A program made the position numbers and the translations under genes. Of a stretch of DNA of 64,000 nucleotides, positions 1-10,725 are shown piece after piece. How positions within the stretch are numbered: the first letter of the stretch is position 1; each line of letters starts with the position of its first letter. Below the pieces are notes generated by a model. The model did not search any database and was not told where the DNA came from. It saw only the letters and a program-made list of their open reading frames with translations. The stretch is from Bacillus sp. FJAT-52991 (GTDB lineage: Bacteria > Bacillota > Bacilli > Bacillales > Domibacillaceae): contig NZ_CP147404.1 in assembly GCF_037201805.1 (NCBI RefSeq), positions 1,264,001-1,328,000 on the forward strand, in the 5' to 3' direction.

Positions 1-899
1 ATGTCGAACTGGCGAATGCCGCAGAAAAGACGACCGTATATGCAAGGGTCTCTCCAGAAGATAAGCTAAAAATAGTAAAAGCACTTCAGAAAAACGGACA
101 TCTTGTGGCGATGACGGGCGATGGGGTCAATGATGCACCAGCTATTAAAGCGGCTGATATCGGCATATCAATGGGGATTACCGGAACAGATGTGGCAAAA
201 GAAGCGTCTTCCTTAGTATTAGCGGATGATCATTTTGCGACGATTAAAGCAGCCGTTGAAGAAGGAAGAAGCATATATGAAAACATTCGAAAATTTATTC
301 GTTATTTACTAGCTTCAAATGTAGGGGAAATATTAGTGATGTTATTTGCGATGATCTTAGCCCTTCCGCTGCCTTTAGTACCGATTCAAATACTATGGGT
401 CAATTTAGTAACAGATGGTTTACCAGCGTTAGCGCTAGGACTTGACCGCCCAGAAGAAAATGTGATGAAGCGGCCGCCGAGGCATCCGAAAGAGGGAGTA
501 TTTGCAAGAGGGCTGGGATGGAAGATTATTTCCCGAGGTTTTTTAATAGGTGCCGTGACATTAATTGCTTTTATGATCACGTTAAAAGAACATCCAGATC
601 ATCTGGCTTATGCCCAAACTGTTGCTTTTGCCACGCTAGTGACCGCACAGCTTATACACGTATTTGACTGTAGGAGTGAGTATTCCATTCTAGCTAGAAA
701 TCCGTTTGGAAATGTACATTTAATTGCTGCTGTCCTTTCATCTTTTTTATTGATGGTCGCTGTTATTTACGTGCCAAGCTTACAGCCTATTTTTCACACG
801 GTGCCGTTAGAAATGAGAGCATGGTTACTTGTAGTAGGAATGTCAGCCATCCCGACATTTTTATTAGCAGGTTCATTTTTTGCAAGAAAAAGCCGATAA
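1..899 (+). CDS. yloB: Cation-transporting P-type ATPase (Ca2+ type), 3' part
   Basis: The reading frame is already open at position 3 and has no start inside the window, so this is the C-terminal third of a larger protein. The TGDGVNDAPA motif (about 114-143) is the conserved P-domain hinge of P-type ATPases. It is followed by the KAADIGISMG and GTDVAKEASSLVL segments seen in SERCA-like calcium pumps. The remainder holds about six hydrophobic segments, including the IQILWVNLVTDGLPALALG ion-binding helix. B. subtilis has the Ca2+-ATPase yloB directly before yloC, and the order matches here. Ion specificity is inferred from the family; the phosphorylated aspartate lies outside the window. Confidence 0.9.
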   Translation, partial: VELANAAEKTTVYARVSPEDKLKIVKALQKNGHLVAMTGDGVNDAPAIKAADIGISMGITGTDVAKEASSLVLADDHFATIKAAVEEGRSIYENIRKFIRYLLASNVGEILVMLFAMILALPLPLVPIQILWVNLVTDGLPALALGLDRPEENVMKRPPRHPKEGVFARGLGWKIISRGFLIGAVTLIAFMITLKEHPDHLAYAQTVAFATLVTAQLIHVFDCRSEYSILARNPFGNVHLIAAVLSSFLLMVAVIYVPSLQPIFHTVPLEMRAWLLVVGMSAIPTFLLAGSFFARKSR

Positions 900-912
900 A
901 ATATGGTACAAT

Positions 913-954
913 GAAAAAGGTAGTAGAGTAGTCTCTATTGCCTTTTATTTTTTT
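913..954 (+). terminator. Rho-independent terminator after yloB
   Basis: The arm at 915-928 pairs with 933-946 (14 pairs including two G-T wobbles) around a four-base loop, and the tract at 948-954 is T-rich. The element lies 14 bases after the yloB stop and before yloC. Confidence 0.75.
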
Positions 955-973
955 GATGGGAAGTGAGTAGTTG

Positions 974-1849
974 ATGGTTAAAAGCATGACAGGTTTTGGC
1001 AGAAGTAAACTTAAATCAGCTGATCATGTGATAACGGTAGAAATGAAGTCGGTTAACCACCGCTTCAGTGAAGTTCAAATACGAATGCCCAGACAATTAA
1101 TGAAAATTGAAGATAAAATAAAGAAAGAATTGGCACAATACATACATAGAGGTCGAGTTGAACTATTTATTACCATTGATGGAGAGGGATTTATTCATCG
1201 GAAACTTCATGTAGATTGGAAGTTAATAGAAGAGTATATTCAACTGATGGAGGAAGTCTCGGCTAAGTATCAACTCGCAGGCCAGCCAGAATTAAAAGAT
1301 TTGCTACAGCGTCCGGATTTCATTACAATCGAGGAGAATGAAGAAGAGAACATTGTGATGGAGCGGCTTGTTCTGGAAGCGGTTAAGCAGGCTGTTGAAC
1401 ATCTTCATGAAATGAGGCAAGTTGAAGGGTGCGAATTAAAGAAGGATTTAATCCGTCTATTAGCAAGCCTTGAACAAAGGCTCGACGAAGTGAAACAATT
1501 CGCACCATTGGTGGTACAGTCGTATCGTCAACGACTTGAACGAAGGTTAACAGAACTGACAACAACTCCATTTGATAAAGATCGAATATTAACAGAGACA
1601 GCGATTTTTGCCGAGAAATCAGATATTCATGAGGAGTGTATTCGGCTCCACAGTCATATTCAGCAATTTCATCAGACGCTTGAATTGACAGAGCCCATCG
1701 GTCGTAAACTCGACTTTATGATTCAGGAGATGAATCGAGAAGTGAATACAATGGGTTCAAAAGCCAATGATTCAACGATTAGTTCCGCTGTTGTTGAACT
1801 CAAAACAACTCTTGAAAAAATGAGGGAACAAGTTCAAAATATCGAATAA
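974..1849 (+). CDS. yloC: YicC/YloC family endoribonuclease
   Basis: A 291-residue protein beginning VKSMTGFGR, the N-terminal signature of the YicC/YloC family. The C-terminal half contains the conserved segment [15 protein letters not shown] (residues about 215-230) and the tail [16 protein letters not shown], which define the family's C-terminal domain. Family members are metal-dependent endoribonucleases linked to RNA turnover; this role is known from homologs, not seen here. The start is ATG 974, with GGGAAGTGAG 7 bases upstream; a TTG at 971 sits too close to that site. It heads the conserved yloC-remA-gmk-rpoZ cluster and matches the usual family length. Confidence 0.92.
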   Translation: MVKSMTGFGRSKLKSADHVITVEMKSVNHRFSEVQIRMPRQLMKIEDKIKKELAQYIHRGRVELFITIDGEGFIHRKLHVDWKLIEEYIQLMEEVSAKYQLAGQPELKDLLQRPDFITIEENEEENIVMERLVLEAVKQAVEHLHEMRQVEGCELKKDLIRLLASLEQRLDEVKQFAPLVVQSYRQRLERRLTELTTTPFDKDRILTETAIFAEKSDIHEECIRLHSHIQQFHQTLELTEPIGRKLDFMIQEMNREVNTMGSKANDSTISSAVVELKTTLEKMREQVQNIE

Positions 1850-1889
1850 CGTCAGAGCAAGCTGTGAAGCTATAGTTTGGGGGAAGTTT

Positions 1890-2776
<887 letters not shown>

Positions 2777-2777
2777 T

Positions 2778-3005
2778 ATGTTATACCCATCAATTGATAA
2801 TCTTTTAACTAAAATTGATTCAAAATATTCGTTAGTCAGTGTGGCGGCTAAACGTGCCCGTAGCCTGCAAGAAAATAGCTCTACTCAAATGCTCGATTCT
2901 TATGTTTCTCACAAATTTGTAGGGAGAGCGTTAGAAGAAATTTATGCTGATAAATTGTCTATGAAAGAAAAGGATGTAAACGAAACATACTCTGACGAAG
3001 TTTAA
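2778..3005 (+). CDS. rpoZ: RNA polymerase omega subunit
   Basis: A 75-residue protein with the omega hallmark [20 protein letters not shown], then VAAKRAR and the [10 protein letters not shown] motif. Omega wraps the C-terminus of beta-prime and helps polymerase assembly. The start is ATG 2778, immediately after the gmk stop, with GGAGAG in the end of gmk as ribosome binding site. A longer in-frame extension reaching 2709 only translates gmk in another frame and has no counterpart in RpoZ. The acidic C-terminal tail after EEIYADKL is variable across Bacillus. Confidence 0.94.
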   Translation: MLYPSIDNLLTKIDSKYSLVSVAAKRARSLQENSSTQMLDSYVSHKFVGRALEEIYADKLSMKEKDVNETYSDEV

Positions 3006-3020
3006 TGTAAACCAAACGAA

Positions 3021-3135
3021 GAGGGTGTCCCTTAAGTGCCTGGCTTCTCCACTTTTAAGCTGAACATATAGTGATTTCATAAACTATATATGGCGGTGGA
3101 GGTGCCTGGCTCTTTGCTTTTGGGACACCTTATTT
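3021..3135. repeat. Nested-hairpin intergenic element with GTGCCTGGC repeats
   Basis: Three concentric inverted repeats occupy the rpoZ-coaBC gap. GGTGTCCC at 3024-3031 pairs with GGGACACC at 3122-3129. CTCCAC at 3047-3052 pairs with GTGGAG at 3096-3101. ATATAGT at 3066-3072 pairs with ACTATAT at 3083-3089. Two direct copies of GTGCCTGGC lie at 3036-3044 and 3102-3110. The right arm runs into TTATTTTTT, so the folded RNA could also terminate rpoZ transcription. The structure resembles a small dispersed palindromic element; spread elsewhere in the genome cannot be seen from this window. Confidence 0.7.
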
Positions 3136-3198
3136 TTTCATTTGAACATGTTTATGAATCATATGGGACCGATCCTTTCGATAACTGGAGGTTTTTTT

Positions 3199-4419
3199 AT
3201 GTTAAATGGAAAGAAAATATTATTATGTGTGACCGGAGGAATTGCGGTTTATAAAGCAGCAGCTTTAACAAGCAAATTGACTCAGGCTGGGGCTTTAGTA
3301 AAGGTTCTTATGTCTTCTTCTGCTCAGAAATTTGTTACACCTCTTACATTTCAAGCATTATCTCGACATGATGTCTATACAGATACATTTGATGAAAAAC
3401 AGCCAGAAGTCATTGCTCATATTGATTTAGCAGACTGGGCAGATTTAGTTTTAGTGGCACCGGCTACAGCGAATATGATTGGGAAGCTAGCGAATGGCTT
3501 GGCAGATGAGATGATTTCTACAACGATTATTGCCTCAACGGCTCCTGTTTGGATTGCTCCAGCAATGAATGTTCATATGTATGATCATCCCGCTGTCAAA
3601 CGTAATATTGACACGTTAGCTAGTTTTGGTTACCAATTTGTTGAACCGAGCGAAGGGTATCTTGCTTGCGGTTATGTGGGGAAAGGACGTCTTGAAGAAC
3701 CAGAGAGAATAGTTGCCTTAATGGACCAATTTTTTTATAAGAAAAATAGTCAGCCTTTAAAAGGGAAGAATGTGATGATCACAGCTGGGCCGACGAGAGA
3801 AGCGGTTGATCCCGTTCGTTTTTTAACGAATCATTCATCAGGAAAGATGGGCTATGCTCTGGCAGAAGCGGCTAGAGAGTTAGGAGCGAATGTGGAGTTA
3901 ATTTCTGGGCCAGTTTCTCTTCCAAGGCCAACAGGGGTTCAATTCACTCAAATTCAAAGTGCAGAAGAGATGTATCAAGCCGTAATGAAGAAGTTCGATG
4001 CCGCAGATATTGTGATTAAAACGGCGGCGGTGGCCGATTACCGTCCAAAAATCGTTCATTCTGACAAAATGAAGAAAAAAGAAGGCGATCTCGTCCTTGA
4101 AATGGAGCGAACAAAAGATATTTTAAAAACATTAGGGCAAGAGAAAACTCATCAATTGCTGATTGGGTTTGCTGCTGAAACAGATCGCGTAGAAGAATAT
4201 GCGAAGCGGAAGCTTGAAACGAAAAACGCGGACATGATCGTGGCCAACAATGTGAAAGCAGTAGGGGCTGGCTTTGGTGGTGAAACAAACATTATTACCA
4301 TTTACAAAAAAGATGGCTCGAAAAAAGCTTTTGACTTGATGACGAAAAAAGAGGCAGCCTATGAGATTTTGACAGAGGCGGTTGCTGAATTAACAAAGGG
4401 TGAGATCGAATGCAAGTAG
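3199..4419 (+). CDS. coaBC: Bifunctional phosphopantothenoylcysteine decarboxylase / phosphopantothenate-cysteine ligase
   Basis: A 406-residue two-domain enzyme of coenzyme A synthesis. The N-terminal flavin-dependent CoaC half shows VTGGIAVYKA, HIDLADWADLVLVAPATANM and the decarboxylase motif PAMNVHMYDHP, followed by the reactive cysteine in GYLACGYVGKGRL. The C-terminal CoaB half begins near residue 190 with ITAGPTREAVDPVRFLTNHSSGKMG-type sequence, and contains the lysine-rich KTAAVADYRP region. ATG 3199 has ACTGGAGG 7 bases upstream; more upstream in-frame methionines fall in the hairpin region without a ribosome site. The last ten bases overlap priA. Confidence 0.95.
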   Translation: MLNGKKILLCVTGGIAVYKAAALTSKLTQAGALVKVLMSSSAQKFVTPLTFQALSRHDVYTDTFDEKQPEVIAHIDLADWADLVLVAPATANMIGKLANGLADEMISTTIIASTAPVWIAPAMNVHMYDHPAVKRNIDTLASFGYQFVEPSEGYLACGYVGKGRLEEPERIVALMDQFFYKKNSQPLKGKNVMITAGPTREAVDPVRFLTNHSSGKMGYALAEAARELGANVELISGPVSLPRPTGVQFTQIQSAEEMYQAVMKKFDAADIVIKTAAVADYRPKIVHSDKMKKKEGDLVLEMERTKDILKTLGQEKTHQLLIGFAAETDRVEEYAKRKLETKNADMIVANNVKAVGAGFGGETNIITIYKKDGSKKAFDLMTKKEAAYEILTEAVAELTKGEIECK

Positions 4420-6821
4420 CGAGCGTCATCGTCGACGTAGCAGCTATGCAAACGGATCGTTCATTTGATTATTTAATTCCAGATAAATGGTCCGGTATGA
4501 TCGCACCGGGTATGAGAGTCATTGTCCCTTTTGGACCGAGAAGCATTCAAGGCTTTGTGACAGAAGTAAAGAGTCGATCGGAAGTTGAAAAGTTGAAACC
4601 ATTGATCGAACCGATGGATTTATTGCCGGTTTTAAATGCAGAACTATTGTCGCTCGCGGATTGGCTAACTGAAACGACGTTATGTTTTAAAATATCTGCC
4701 TATCAAGCGATGTTGCCAGCAGCTATGAAAGCTAAATATGAAAAAGTGTTTCGTTTGATCGATGGGAAAACACCATCAACGAAAGAAATAGCAGAGCTAT
4801 TTCAAAATCGAACAGAGATTTTATGGGAAGAAGTGGCGAAGTTAGGGCTGCTTACTGTTTTTCGCCAAGAAGTGAAAGCCAATCGAATCGAGTTAGTGTA
4901 TAAAGTGAAAAGTAAAGGAAACAAAAAAATGATCCGCATGATTGGCTGTGCGCTCCCGGCTAATCAAAGTAAAGAATATATAGAGCAGCTGCCGGCGAAT
5001 GCACTGAAACAAAAGCTTGTTCTAGAGTATTTAGTCAAGCAGACATCTAAATTTGTATCGGCGAAAGAAGCCATGGAGGCAAGCGGTGCTTCGAGTGCGA
5101 CGTTAAAGAGTTTAATTGAAAAGGGTCTCATAGTAGAAACGAAGCAGGAAATGTATAGGGATCCTTATGAAAATCGGGAGTTTCAAAAAACAGAACCATT
5201 ACCGTTAACAGAATTACAAGAGAAAGCGATCATTCCCATTCTGCAATCGATTGAACAAGAACAGCATGAAACATTTTTACTGTATGGAGTTACCGGCAGT
5301 GGAAAAACTGAAATCTACTTGCAGTCGATTCAAAAAGTGCTGAAAATAGGGAAGGAAGCGATTGTGTTAGTTCCAGAAATATCTCTAACTCCACAAATGG
5401 TTCACCGTTTTAAAGGCCGCTTTGGTGATGATGTAGCGGTATTACATAGCGGCTTATCGATCGGAGAGAAGTATGATGAGTGGAGAAAAATACAGCGCAA
5501 GGAAGTGAAAGTGGTCGTAGGTGCTCGTTCGGCCATTTTTGCTCCTTTTGAAAACCTTGGAATTATTATTATTGATGAAGAGCATGAAACGAGTTATAAA
5601 CAAGAGGAAAATCCACGTTATCATGCAAGGGAAACAGCGATCAAGCGAGCGCAACACTATAATTGCCCGGTTATTTTAGGTAGTGCCACTCCTGCGTTAG
5701 AAAGTTTTGCTCGAGCGCAAAAGGGTGTATACAAACTTCTTACTTTATCAAAACGTATGAATGATCAAGCATTGCCGGACGTTGAAATTGTCGATATGCG
5801 AGAAGAATTGAGAGACGGGAATCGTTCGATGTTTTCTCGTGCTTTATTTGAAAAGCTAGAGGATCGGCTGAAAAAAGGAGAACAGACGGTCTTGTTTTTG
5901 AATAGACGAGGTCATTCTTCCTTTATTATGTGTAGAGATTGTGGATATGTATCTGGTTGTCCGCATTGTGATATTTCGTTAACGTACCATCGCTATAGCC
6001 ATCAAATGAAATGCCATTATTGTGGGTATGAGGAGCCTGTTCCACACGCATGTCCGGAATGCAACAGTGAGCATATACGCTATTTTGGTACGGGAACACA
6101 AAAAGTTGAAGAAGAGCTTGGGAAATTATTACCCTATGCGAAAGTGGTCAGGATGGATGTTGATACAACGAGCAAAAAAGGCGCCCATGAAAAGCTTCTT
6201 CGTCAATTTGAAGAGGGGAAAGCGGATATTTTATTAGGAACACAAATGATTGCTAAAGGGTTGGATTTTCCTAATATTACGCTTGTTGGTGTCCTTACTG
6301 CTGATACTATGCTTCATATTCCTGATTTTCGCTCGTCAGAAAAGACGTTTCAATTGTTGACGCAAGTTAGTGGACGTGCTGGGCGCCATGAGCTTCAAGG
6401 GGAAGTCGTCATTCAAACGTATACCCCGGAGCATTACAGTATTCAACTTGCTGGAGAGCAGGATTACGATCAATTTTATCAACAGGAAATGATGATTCGA
6501 AAGATGGGACATTACCCACCTTTTTATTTTTTAGCCTTAGTGACAGTTAGTCATTATGATGTGATTACAGCTTCATCTATTACGGAAAAGATTACGAATT
6601 ATTTGCGATCCCATTTGTCTAAATCAGCGATTATTCTGGGGCCGGTAGCCTCGCCAATTCCGCGGATCAATGATAGATATCGCTATCAATGTTTGATAAA
6701 ATACAAACGGGAACCGAAACTAAATGAAGGATTAAAAACGATATTGGAGCATTACACAAAACAACATAAAGATAAGCATTTACAAGTAGCTATAGATGTC
6801 AATCCATTTATTATGATGTAA
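4410..6821 (+). CDS. priA: Primosomal protein N', replication restart helicase
   Basis: An 803-residue 3'-5' DNA helicase that recognises stalled forks and loads the replicative helicase. The N-terminal 3'-OH binding domain starts VASVIVDVAAMQTDRSFDY. The P-loop GVTGSGKTEIYL lies at residues about 292-303 and the DEEH box near 388. The zinc-ribbon region from about 507 to 550 shows the CxxC pairs CRDC, CPHC, CHYC and CPEC. Motif VI is QVSGRAGR. Length matches Bacillus PriA. The start overlaps the end of coaBC, suggesting translational coupling. Confidence 0.96.
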   Translation: MQVASVIVDVAAMQTDRSFDYLIPDKWSGMIAPGMRVIVPFGPRSIQGFVTEVKSRSEVEKLKPLIEPMDLLPVLNAELLSLADWLTETTLCFKISAYQAMLPAAMKAKYEKVFRLIDGKTPSTKEIAELFQNRTEILWEEVAKLGLLTVFRQEVKANRIELVYKVKSKGNKKMIRMIGCALPANQSKEYIEQLPANALKQKLVLEYLVKQTSKFVSAKEAMEASGASSATLKSLIEKGLIVETKQEMYRDPYENREFQKTEPLPLTELQEKAIIPILQSIEQEQHETFLLYGVTGSGKTEIYLQSIQKVLKIGKEAIVLVPEISLTPQMVHRFKGRFGDDVAVLHSGLSIGEKYDEWRKIQRKEVKVVVGARSAIFAPFENLGIIIIDEEHETSYKQEENPRYHARETAIKRAQHYNCPVILGSATPALESFARAQKGVYKLLTLSKRMNDQALPDVEIVDMREELRDGNRSMFSRALFEKLEDRLKKGEQTVLFLNRRGHSSFIMCRDCGYVSGCPHCDISLTYHRYSHQMKCHYCGYEEPVPHACPECNSEHIRYFGTGTQKVEEELGKLLPYAKVVRMDVDTTSKKGAHEKLLRQFEEGKADILLGTQMIAKGLDFPNITLVGVLTADTMLHIPDFRSSEKTFQLLTQVSGRAGRHELQGEVVIQTYTPEHYSIQLAGEQDYDQFYQQEMMIRKMGHYPPFYFLALVTVSHYDVITASSITEKITNYLRSHLSKSAIILGPVASPIPRINDRYRYQCLIKYKREPKLNEGLKTILEHYTKQHKDKHLQVAIDVNPFIMM

Positions 6822-6859
6822 AGTGAAATGTTGCAAAGGAAGATTGAGGAGGGTGTTGT

Positions 6860-7345
6860 TTGGCCTATTTACCGATTGTAGAGGCTCCTGCTGACATTCT
6901 AGAAAAAGAGTGTACGCGTGTAACGGAGTTTAATAAAAAGTTAAAAAAGCTAGTGAGTGACATGCATGAAACGATGATCGAAGCCGATGGGGTAGGACTA
7001 GCTGCTCCACAAATTGGCGTTGATCTGCAAGTGGCCGTAGTGGATATAGAAGATGACAATGGATTAATCACCTTAATTAACCCAGTTGTTTTAGAAGAGA
7101 AAGGAAAGCAAACAGATGTAGAAGGCTGCCTTAGCTTCCCTGGGTTATATGGGTATGTGACTCGACCTTCTTACGTCAAAGTGAAGGCGCAAGATATAAA
7201 AGGGCGCTACTTTTTAATTGAGGCGCACGACTTCTTAGCAAGAGCGATTTTGCATGAAATTGATCATTTGCATGGAATATTATTCACTTCAAAAGTGGAG
7301 AAATATATATCGGAAGAACAATTAGAAAAGGAGGGAGCAGAATGA
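6860..7345 (+). CDS. def: Peptide deformylase
   Basis: A 161-residue metalloenzyme that removes the formyl group from nascent protein N-termini. All three family motifs are visible: [10 protein letters not shown] at about residues 44-53, EGCLSFP near 88 with the metal-ligand cysteine, and HEIDH near 133 with the two histidine ligands. The start codon is TTG 6860, with GAGGAGGGTG 3-6 bases upstream; there is no ATG near the expected N-terminus. The neighbour fmt, which adds the formyl group to initiator tRNA, overlaps the def stop by four bases, the usual def-fmt pairing. Confidence 0.95.
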   Translation: MAYLPIVEAPADILEKECTRVTEFNKKLKKLVSDMHETMIEADGVGLAAPQIGVDLQVAVVDIEDDNGLITLINPVVLEEKGKQTDVEGCLSFPGLYGYVTRPSYVKVKAQDIKGRYFLIEAHDFLARAILHEIDHLHGILFTSKVEKYISEEQLEKEGAE

Positions 7346-8286
7346 CGAATGTCGTCTTAATGGGCACACCTGATTTCTCTGTCCCTGTACTACAAACATT
7401 AATTGAAGACGGATATCATATTCAAGCGGTTGTCACACAACCAGACCGTCCAGTTGGAAGGAAGCGCGTATTGACTCCTCCCCCGGTGAAAGTGGAAGCT
7501 TTAAAACATGATATTCCCGTATTGCAGCCAGAAAAATTAAGATCGTCAGAAGAGCTGCAACAAATCATTGATTTACAACCTGATGTGATTGTGACAGCTG
7601 CTTACGGACAACTGTTGCCAAAGGAGCTACTAGGAGCCCCGAAATATGGATGTATCAATGTTCATGCGTCCTTACTTCCGGAGTTGCGTGGTGGAGCACC
7701 GATTCATTATTCCATTTTACAAGGAAAAGAAAAGACGGGTATCACCATTATGTACATGGCAGAAAAGCTAGATGCTGGGGATATCATTAGCCAAGCAGAG
7801 GTAATAATAGAAGAAACGGACCATGTAGGTAGTCTACATGATAAGTTGAGCGAGGTTGGCTCAAAGCTTTTATCAGGTACGCTTCCCAAATTGCTGGCAG
7901 GTGAGATTCAACCGATTAAACAAGATGAGCAGAAAGCTACCTTCGCTTCTAATATTAAAAGAGAACAGGAAAAGGTTGATTGGTCAAAAAATGGGGAAGA
8001 AATCTATAACCATATTCGCGGACTTCATCCTTGGCCGGTCGCTTATACACAATTAGATGGAAAAGCCATGAAAATTTGGTGGGGTGAAAAAGTTACTACT
8101 CATCAGGAAGCACTAGCTGGTACGATTCTTTCCATTGAAGATGACGGTTTTGTTGTGGCGACAGGAAACGAAACAGCGATTAAAGTGACAGACTTACAAC
8201 CTTCTGGGAAAAAGAGAATGTCTGCTCAGCAGTATTTACGAGGAGCCGGTGCAGATTTATCAATCGGCAAGCAGTTAGGAGAATAA
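7342..8286 (+). CDS. fmt: Methionyl-tRNA formyltransferase
   Basis: A 314-residue enzyme that formylates methionyl-initiator-tRNA using 10-formyl-tetrahydrofolate. The N-terminus [14 protein letters not shown] is the classic Fmt start. The catalytic N-H-D set is in [18 protein letters not shown] and in KLDAGDI. The C-terminal OB-like domain includes [10 protein letters not shown]. It overlaps def by four bases (ATGA) and is followed one base later by rsmB, so def-fmt-rsmB-rlmN form one translationally linked block. Length is normal. Confidence 0.96.
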   Translation: MTNVVLMGTPDFSVPVLQTLIEDGYHIQAVVTQPDRPVGRKRVLTPPPVKVEALKHDIPVLQPEKLRSSEELQQIIDLQPDVIVTAAYGQLLPKELLGAPKYGCINVHASLLPELRGGAPIHYSILQGKEKTGITIMYMAEKLDAGDIISQAEVIIEETDHVGSLHDKLSEVGSKLLSGTLPKLLAGEIQPIKQDEQKATFASNIKREQEKVDWSKNGEEIYNHIRGLHPWPVAYTQLDGKAMKIWWGEKVTTHQEALAGTILSIEDDGFVVATGNETAIKVTDLQPSGKKRMSAQQYLRGAGADLSIGKQLGE

Positions 8287-8287
8287 T

Positions 8288-9628
8288 ATGAAGCAAAAGA
8301 AGAAACAAGTGCGAGAGATTGCACTTGATATGCTAGAATCAGTAGAGAAACATCAGTCCTACAGTAATCTTTTACTGCATTCAGCGATCGAAAAGCACGA
8401 TCTTTCCGGTAGAGACGCTGCTTTATTGACAGAGATTACTTACGGAACGATTCAACGAAAAATGACATTAGATTTCTATTTAGCTCCGTTTTTAAAAAAG
8501 AAAATTGAACCATGGGTTAGACAGCTTTTGCGCATGTCGATCTACCAAATGGTGTATCTTGATAAAGTCCCGGAGCGAGCTGTCATTCACGAAGCGGTCG
8601 AAATTGCCAAAGCAAGAGGTCATAAAGGGATTAGTGGTTTAGTCAATGGGGTGCTTCGTTCTCTTCAACGAGAAGGGCTACAAGACGTTAATCAAATCAA
8701 AGATGAGGCAGAACGCATATCTATTGCGACCAGTCACCCTCTTTGGTTAGTTCAAAGATGGATCGACCAATTCGGAGCGAAAAAAACGCAAGAGATGTGT
8801 GAATTGAACTTAATAGCACCGATGCAAACCATTCGGGTGAACAGGACGAAGGCCGATCGGGATGAAGTGCTTCACCAATTACAAGAAGAAGGTTTTCAAG
8901 TAGAATTGAGTCCGTTTATTCCAGAAGCGATTCGAATTTTGAAAGGAAACATTGCTCGCTCGGAAGTGTTCGAAAAGGGTCTTGCTACGATTCAGGATGA
9001 AAGCTCGATGATCGTTGCTTATGCACTAGATATTGAACGAGATCAATTCATTCTTGACTCTTGTGCAGCTCCTGGAGGAAAAACAACACATATAGCAGAA
9101 AAGCTTCAACAGACAGGGAATGTAACAGCCCTTGATTTACATGAACATAAAATTAAATTAATTAAAGAAAATACTGAAAGACTAGGGTTAGAAAATGTGG
9201 AAGCGAAAGCGCTTGATAGCCGAAAAGCAGGTGAGATGTTTCAAAAAGAAAGCTTTGACCGGATTTTAGTAGATGCTCCTTGCTCCGGTCTTGGTGTTCT
9301 TCGCAGAAAGCCGGACATTAAATATGCTAAGAAGGAAGAAGATCTTCTCGCTTTACAACATGTACAATTAGCCATCTTAAAGGCAGTCACTCCTCTTCTA
9401 AAACAAGGTGGGGTGCTTGTGTATAGTACATGTACGGTTGATCGTGAAGAAAACGAAGGCACAGTAGTAAAATTCCTAGCTTCTAACCCTGAGTTTGAAC
9501 CAGCAGCATTGGATCATTTACCTCCTCAGATTCAAGCGTTAACAGCTGATCATATGCTGCAAGTGTTTCCGCAAGACTTTGGTGGGGATGGGTTCTTTAT
9601 CAGCAAATTTAGAAAGAAGGTACAATAA
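8288..9628 (+). CDS. rsmB: 16S rRNA (cytosine-967-C5) methyltransferase
   Basis: A 446-residue SAM-dependent RNA methyltransferase. Residues 1 to about 130 form a NusB-like RNA-binding domain ([29 protein letters not shown]). The Rossmann methyltransferase domain follows, with the SAM-binding [15 protein letters not shown] at about 257, the motif IV cysteine in [12 protein letters not shown] near 329 and the motif VI cysteine in [12 protein letters not shown] near 380. Both catalytic cysteines are present. It starts one base after fmt and its stop overlaps the rlmN start by one base. Confidence 0.95.
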   Translation: MKQKKKQVREIALDMLESVEKHQSYSNLLLHSAIEKHDLSGRDAALLTEITYGTIQRKMTLDFYLAPFLKKKIEPWVRQLLRMSIYQMVYLDKVPERAVIHEAVEIAKARGHKGISGLVNGVLRSLQREGLQDVNQIKDEAERISIATSHPLWLVQRWIDQFGAKKTQEMCELNLIAPMQTIRVNRTKADRDEVLHQLQEEGFQVELSPFIPEAIRILKGNIARSEVFEKGLATIQDESSMIVAYALDIERDQFILDSCAAPGGKTTHIAEKLQQTGNVTALDLHEHKIKLIKENTERLGLENVEAKALDSRKAGEMFQKESFDRILVDAPCSGLGVLRRKPDIKYAKKEEDLLALQHVQLAILKAVTPLLKQGGVLVYSTCTVDREENEGTVVKFLASNPEFEPAALDHLPPQIQALTADHMLQVFPQDFGGDGFFISKFRKKVQ

Positions 9629-10719
9629 TGGAGCAAACAAAATTACAAAAGGATTCATCAGCAAACGAGCCGCAACTTCCATCCATCTATTCTTTGCAAC
9701 TGCAGGATTTGAAAGATTGGTTAAAAGAACAAAATGAACAACCATTTCGGGCGGAACAAATTTTTGATTGGTTATATAAGAAAAGAATCAGCAGTTTTGA
9801 AGATATGTCCAATGTATCCTTATCGTTAAGAGAGAAACTAGCCGCCCATTTCACACTAACAACGTTAAAAACGATTATTCAGCAGGAGTCGGCAGATGGC
9901 ACGATCAAATTTTTATTTGAGCTTCATGATGGCTATTCCATTGAAACGGTTTTAATGCGCCATGAATATGGCAATTCTGTATGTGTAACAACTCAAGTAG
10001 GTTGCCGGATTGGCTGTACATTTTGTGCCTCGACACTAGGAGGATTAAAACGTCATCTAGAAGCGGGAGAAATTGTCGCCCAAGTAGTGAAGGTTCAGCA
10101 AGCACTTGATGAGAGTGAAGAGCGAGTGAGCTCGGTTGTTATTATGGGAATTGGTGAGCCATTTGATAACTACGATCAAATGCTTGCTTTCTTAAAAATC
10201 ATTAACCATGATAAAGGGCTAAATATTGGTGCTCGCCATATTACCGTATCAACTAGTGGAATCATTCCGAAAATCTACAAGTTTGCCGATGAGGATATGC
10301 AAATTAATTTTGCCATTTCTTTACATGCTGCAAATAATGAACTGCGAACTAAATTGATGCCAATCAATAAAGCGTACAAGCTTGCTGATTTAATGGAGGC
10401 GGTTCGTTATTACGTAAATAAAACGGGACGAAGAGTCAGTTTTGAGTATGGTTTATTTGGTGGAGAGAATGATTCCGTTGAGCATGCAGAAGAGCTTGCT
10501 CGATTAATCAAGGGCATCAAATGTCATGTTAACTTAATTCCAGTTAACTATGTCCCTGAACGTGATTACGTCCGAACGCCGAGAAGTCAAATTTTTGAGT
10601 TTGAAAATACGTTGAAAAAGCACGGAGTCAATGTCACAATCCGCCGTGAACATGGTCATGATATTGACGCAGCATGTGGTCAACTTCGTGCGAAAGAGCG
10701 GAAAGAAGAAACGAGGTGA
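9628..10719 (+). CDS. rlmN: Dual-specificity 23S rRNA/tRNA C2-methyladenosine methyltransferase (radical SAM)
   Basis: A 363-residue radical SAM enzyme that methylates A2503 of 23S rRNA and A37 of some tRNAs. The iron-sulfur binding [10 protein letters not shown] (CxxxCxxC) lies at residues about 126-135. The GGEN-like segment and the conserved glycine-rich SAM region [13 protein letters not shown] follow. The C-terminal cysteine in DAACGQL near residue 350 is the one expected to carry the transient methyl group. The N-terminal accessory domain has [21 protein letters not shown] precedes the ATG, which overlaps the rsmB stop. Confidence 0.95.
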   Translation: MEQTKLQKDSSANEPQLPSIYSLQLQDLKDWLKEQNEQPFRAEQIFDWLYKKRISSFEDMSNVSLSLREKLAAHFTLTTLKTIIQQESADGTIKFLFELHDGYSIETVLMRHEYGNSVCVTTQVGCRIGCTFCASTLGGLKRHLEAGEIVAQVVKVQQALDESEERVSSVVIMGIGEPFDNYDQMLAFLKIINHDKGLNIGARHITVSTSGIIPKIYKFADEDMQINFAISLHAANNELRTKLMPINKAYKLADLMEAVRYYVNKTGRRVSFEYGLFGGENDSVEHAEELARLIKGIKCHVNLIPVNYVPERDYVRTPRSQIFEFENTLKKHGVNVTIRREHGHDIDAACGQLRAKERKEETR

Positions 10720-10725
10720 GTAAAG

